DNA of 49,168 nt. Origin: Nanobdellota archaeon (GTDB lineage Archaea; Nanoarchaeota; Nanoarchaeia; Parvarchaeales; Parvarchaeaceae). The translations under genes were made by a program, and so were the position numbers. The DNA lies in the NCBI GenBank assembly GCA_021852135.1, contig JAJZOB010000048.1, positions 1-49,168 on the forward strand. Reading direction: 5' to 3'. The notes under the pieces are model-generated. The model ran no database searches. It saw only the letters and a program-made list of their open reading frames with translations, and had not been told where the DNA came from. Every line of letters starts with the position of its first letter. The stretch's first letter is position 1. Below, in pieces: positions 47,437-49,168 of the stretch.

Positions 47437-49168
47437 ATGGATATCTATTGCGGCGATTTGTCGGCTGATTTGGTCGGTAAAGAAGTGACTTTAAGCGGGT
47501 GGTGTAGGTATATACGTGACCATGGCGGAAAGCTCTTCGTTGATTTAGCGGACAGAACGGGCATATCTCAGATAGTGTTTGATGGCAATCTTCTAGAGGC
47601 GGCAAAAGCGCTTGGAAGGGAGTATGTTATAAGGGTAAAAGGGTTAGCGCAGGAAAGGGATAAAGAAACGATTGACAAAGAGAATCCAACAGGAAAGTTT
47701 GAAGTAAAAGCTGAAAATTTGATTATAATAAACAAGGCTGACACGCCGCCGTTTGAAATAACAGACGAAAAGGGCAAGTTCCTTGCAGCGGAAGACCTCA
47801 GGTTAAAATACAGATACTTAGATTTGAGAAGAACAGAGATGATAAACAACATAGTTTTCAGGGATAAGGTTACTAAAGTAGCAAGGCAGTTCTTTTGGGA
47901 CAACGGCTTTCTTGAACTTGAAACGCCTACTTTGGTAAAGGATACTTATGAGACCGGTGCAAGGCCGTTTATAGTGCCTTCTAGGACAAAAAAGGGAAGT
48001 TTTTATTCTCTTCCTCAGTCACCGCAGATATACAAGCAGCTTATAATGGTAGCTGGTTTCGATAAGTACTTTCAGGTAGCGAGGGCATTCCGCGATGAAG
48101 ATCAAAGGGAAGACAGGCAGCCTGAGTTCACGCAGATTGACTTAGAAGTTTCCTTCAAAGATGAAAATTACATTATGCTGTTAATAGAAAGCCTTATAGA
48201 GAAGGTATTGAAATCCGTAATGAATGAAGAAATAAAGCTACCTTTAAAGAGATTGCAATATGAAGAAGCAATAAGCAAGTATGGCAGCGACAAGCCGGAT
48301 TTAAGGTACGATTATGAAATATTTGATATCACAGATGCAATGAAGAGAAGTGATTACAACACCGTAAAAAGAGTTTTAGAAAGCGGCGGAAAAGTAAAGG
48401 CAATTTGCTTTTCAGCGGACTATGGTAGATCAGAAAGGATAACTAAGGATTTCATGCTTTCTGTCATAGAAATCGCAAAGACGAATGGATTAAAGGGCCT
48501 TACATGGCTATTCGTTGAAAGTGGAAAAATTAAATCTATACCAGAGGCAATTGCAAGTTCTTTGTCAAGCGCAGAGAGTGACTTAATGTCCTTGCTTAAG
48601 GCAAAAGACGGAGATATTATAGTATTTGCAGCCGATTTAGATGAGCTGCTTCTTTTGCAGGCATTGGGTAAAATAAGGAAGGTAATAGGAGATAAAATAG
48701 GAAAATTCAGCAGCAAGTTTTCCTTCCTTTGGGTCATAGACTTTCCATTGTTTGAGGTTGACAGCATAACCAAAAAACTGAAGCCATCCCATAATCCTTT
48801 TACGGCACCATTTACAGAAGACATGGAATTGCTGGAAAAAGAGCCTAAAAAAGTAAGAGGAAGGCAGTTTGACCTTGTATTGAATGGAAACGAAGTTGGC
48901 GGCGGAGCCGTCAGAATAAACAATGCGGATTTACAGCTTAAAATACTAAAAATGATAGGCATGCCGGAAGAAGAAGCATGGGATACTTTTGGTTTCCTGA
49001 TAAACGCGCTTAAGTTCGGCGCTCCAGAGGACATAGGTTTTGCAATAGGCCTTGACCGTTTTGTTACTGTTCTAAAAGAAAAGCAGAGCATACGCGATTT
49101 TATACTATTCCCAAAGACAAAGAGCTTTGACTCACCGATAGATGGCTCCCCAACCAAAATAGACGAAA
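47437..49168 (+). CDS. aspS: Bacterial-type aspartyl-tRNA synthetase (3' end cut by window)
   Basis: 577 codons to the window end; the missing part is only the extreme C-terminus. The N-terminal OB anticodon-binding domain (SGWCRYIRDHGGKLFVDLAD) is followed by class II motif 2 (FRDEDQREDRQPEFTQ) and motif 3 (GLDRFVTVL). The YGSDKPDLRYD segment, an inserted ~110-residue GAD domain (~290-400), HNPFTAP and SIRDFILFPKT mark the bacterial type rather than the shorter archaeal AspRS. Located directly after gatB, it is probably nondiscriminating and charges both tRNA(Asp) and tRNA(Asn). Likely horizontally acquired from bacteria, or an old DPANN replacement. Confidence 0.95.
   Translation, partial: MDIYCGDLSADLVGKEVTLSGWCRYIRDHGGKLFVDLADRTGISQIVFDGNLLEAAKALGREYVIRVKGLAQERDKETIDKENPTGKFEVKAENLIIINKADTPPFEITDEKGKFLAAEDLRLKYRYLDLRRTEMINNIVFRDKVTKVARQFFWDNGFLELETPTLVKDTYETGARPFIVPSRTKKGSFYSLPQSPQIYKQLIMVAGFDKYFQVARAFRDEDQREDRQPEFTQIDLEVSFKDENYIMLLIESLIEKVLKSVMNEEIKLPLKRLQYEEAISKYGSDKPDLRYDYEIFDITDAMKRSDYNTVKRVLESGGKVKAICFSADYGRSERITKDFMLSVIEIAKTNGLKGLTWLFVESGKIKSIPEAIASSLSSAESDLMSLLKAKDGDIIVFAADLDELLLLQALGKIRKVIGDKIGKFSSKFSFLWVIDFPLFEVDSITKKLKPSHNPFTAPFTEDMELLEKEPKKVRGRQFDLVLNGNEVGGGAVRINNADLQLKILKMIGMPEEEAWDTFGFLINALKFGAPEDIGFAIGLDRFVTVLKEKQSIRDFILFPKTKSFDSPIDGSPTKIDE

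Noticed and set aside
48420..49157. A 245-codon open frame on the minus strand
   Set aside because: It lies antisense to the clear aspS coding frame and has a low-complexity Ser/Leu-rich composition typical of shadow frames.

Overview
This window looks like part of the chromosome of a small-genome, AT-rich archaeon, most likely a DPANN-type lineage such as the ARMAN-like Parvarchaeota or Micrarchaeota. That placement is inferred from gene content. It carries an Orc1/Cdc6 initiator, RadA, RPA-type OB proteins, RNA polymerase subunit N, deoxyhypusine synthase, DUF929, DUF483 and UPF0173 proteins and an archaeal NadM. Many genes have BRE/TATA promoters about 25 nt before the start codon (leaderless transcription). 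Genes are densely packed, often overlapping by 1-4 bases inside operons. Three tRNA genes are present: Phe(GAA), Gly(UCC) and Pro(UGG). I saw no CRISPR array, insertion sequence or rRNA.

Layout. 0.2-5.8 kb: a solo Cas4-like nuclease, sufS-sufU, NAD(P)HX epimerase, a ferritin-like/VIT1 metal transporter, small unknowns and a decayed membrane-protein gene. 5.8-7.5 kb: orc1/cdc6 and a probable replication origin, an AT-rich core flanked by ORB-like elements. 7.5-12.2 kb: a tightly coupled three-gene cassette consisting of a huge secreted Asn/Ser/Gly-rich protein, a zinc-finger/winged-helix protein and a HerA/VirB4-like ATPase. This is the best candidate here for an undescribed system. 12.2-15.5 kb: unknown genes, including a beta-helix protein made of 18-residue repeats, a tiny gene behind a strong promoter, an HEEVH protein and a pilin-like protein. 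15.6-26 kb: metabolic and membrane genes (degenerate DeoC-like protein, M20 and M16 peptidases, V4R-like protein, DUF929, UPF0173, deoxyhypusine synthase, DMT permease). 26-31 kb: on the minus strand, RPA plus phosphohexomutase, then Lrp-like domain, radA and mrp. 31-40 kb: peroxiredoxin, dCMP deaminase, a NadM-DUF488 fusion, an Mqo-like flavoprotein, DUF483, a DEDDh-like protein, rpoN and two truncated genes meeting head to head near 38.93 kb. 40-44 kb: two glycosyltransferases, a family 1 glycosidase and an AglD-type flippase-like protein. 44.5 kb to the end: gatC-gatA-gatB followed by a bacterial-type aspS that runs to the window edge.

How the genes work together. GatCAB plus AspRS form a coherent tRNA-dependent amidation operon, and the GT4, GH1 and flippase genes form a coherent surface-glycan unit. 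Replication and recombination functions sit in several places (origin/Orc1, RadA, two OB proteins). Several proteins have recognisable folds but lack catalytic residues (DeoC-like, DEDDh), and some genes appear broken, which fits a reduced genome still losing genes.
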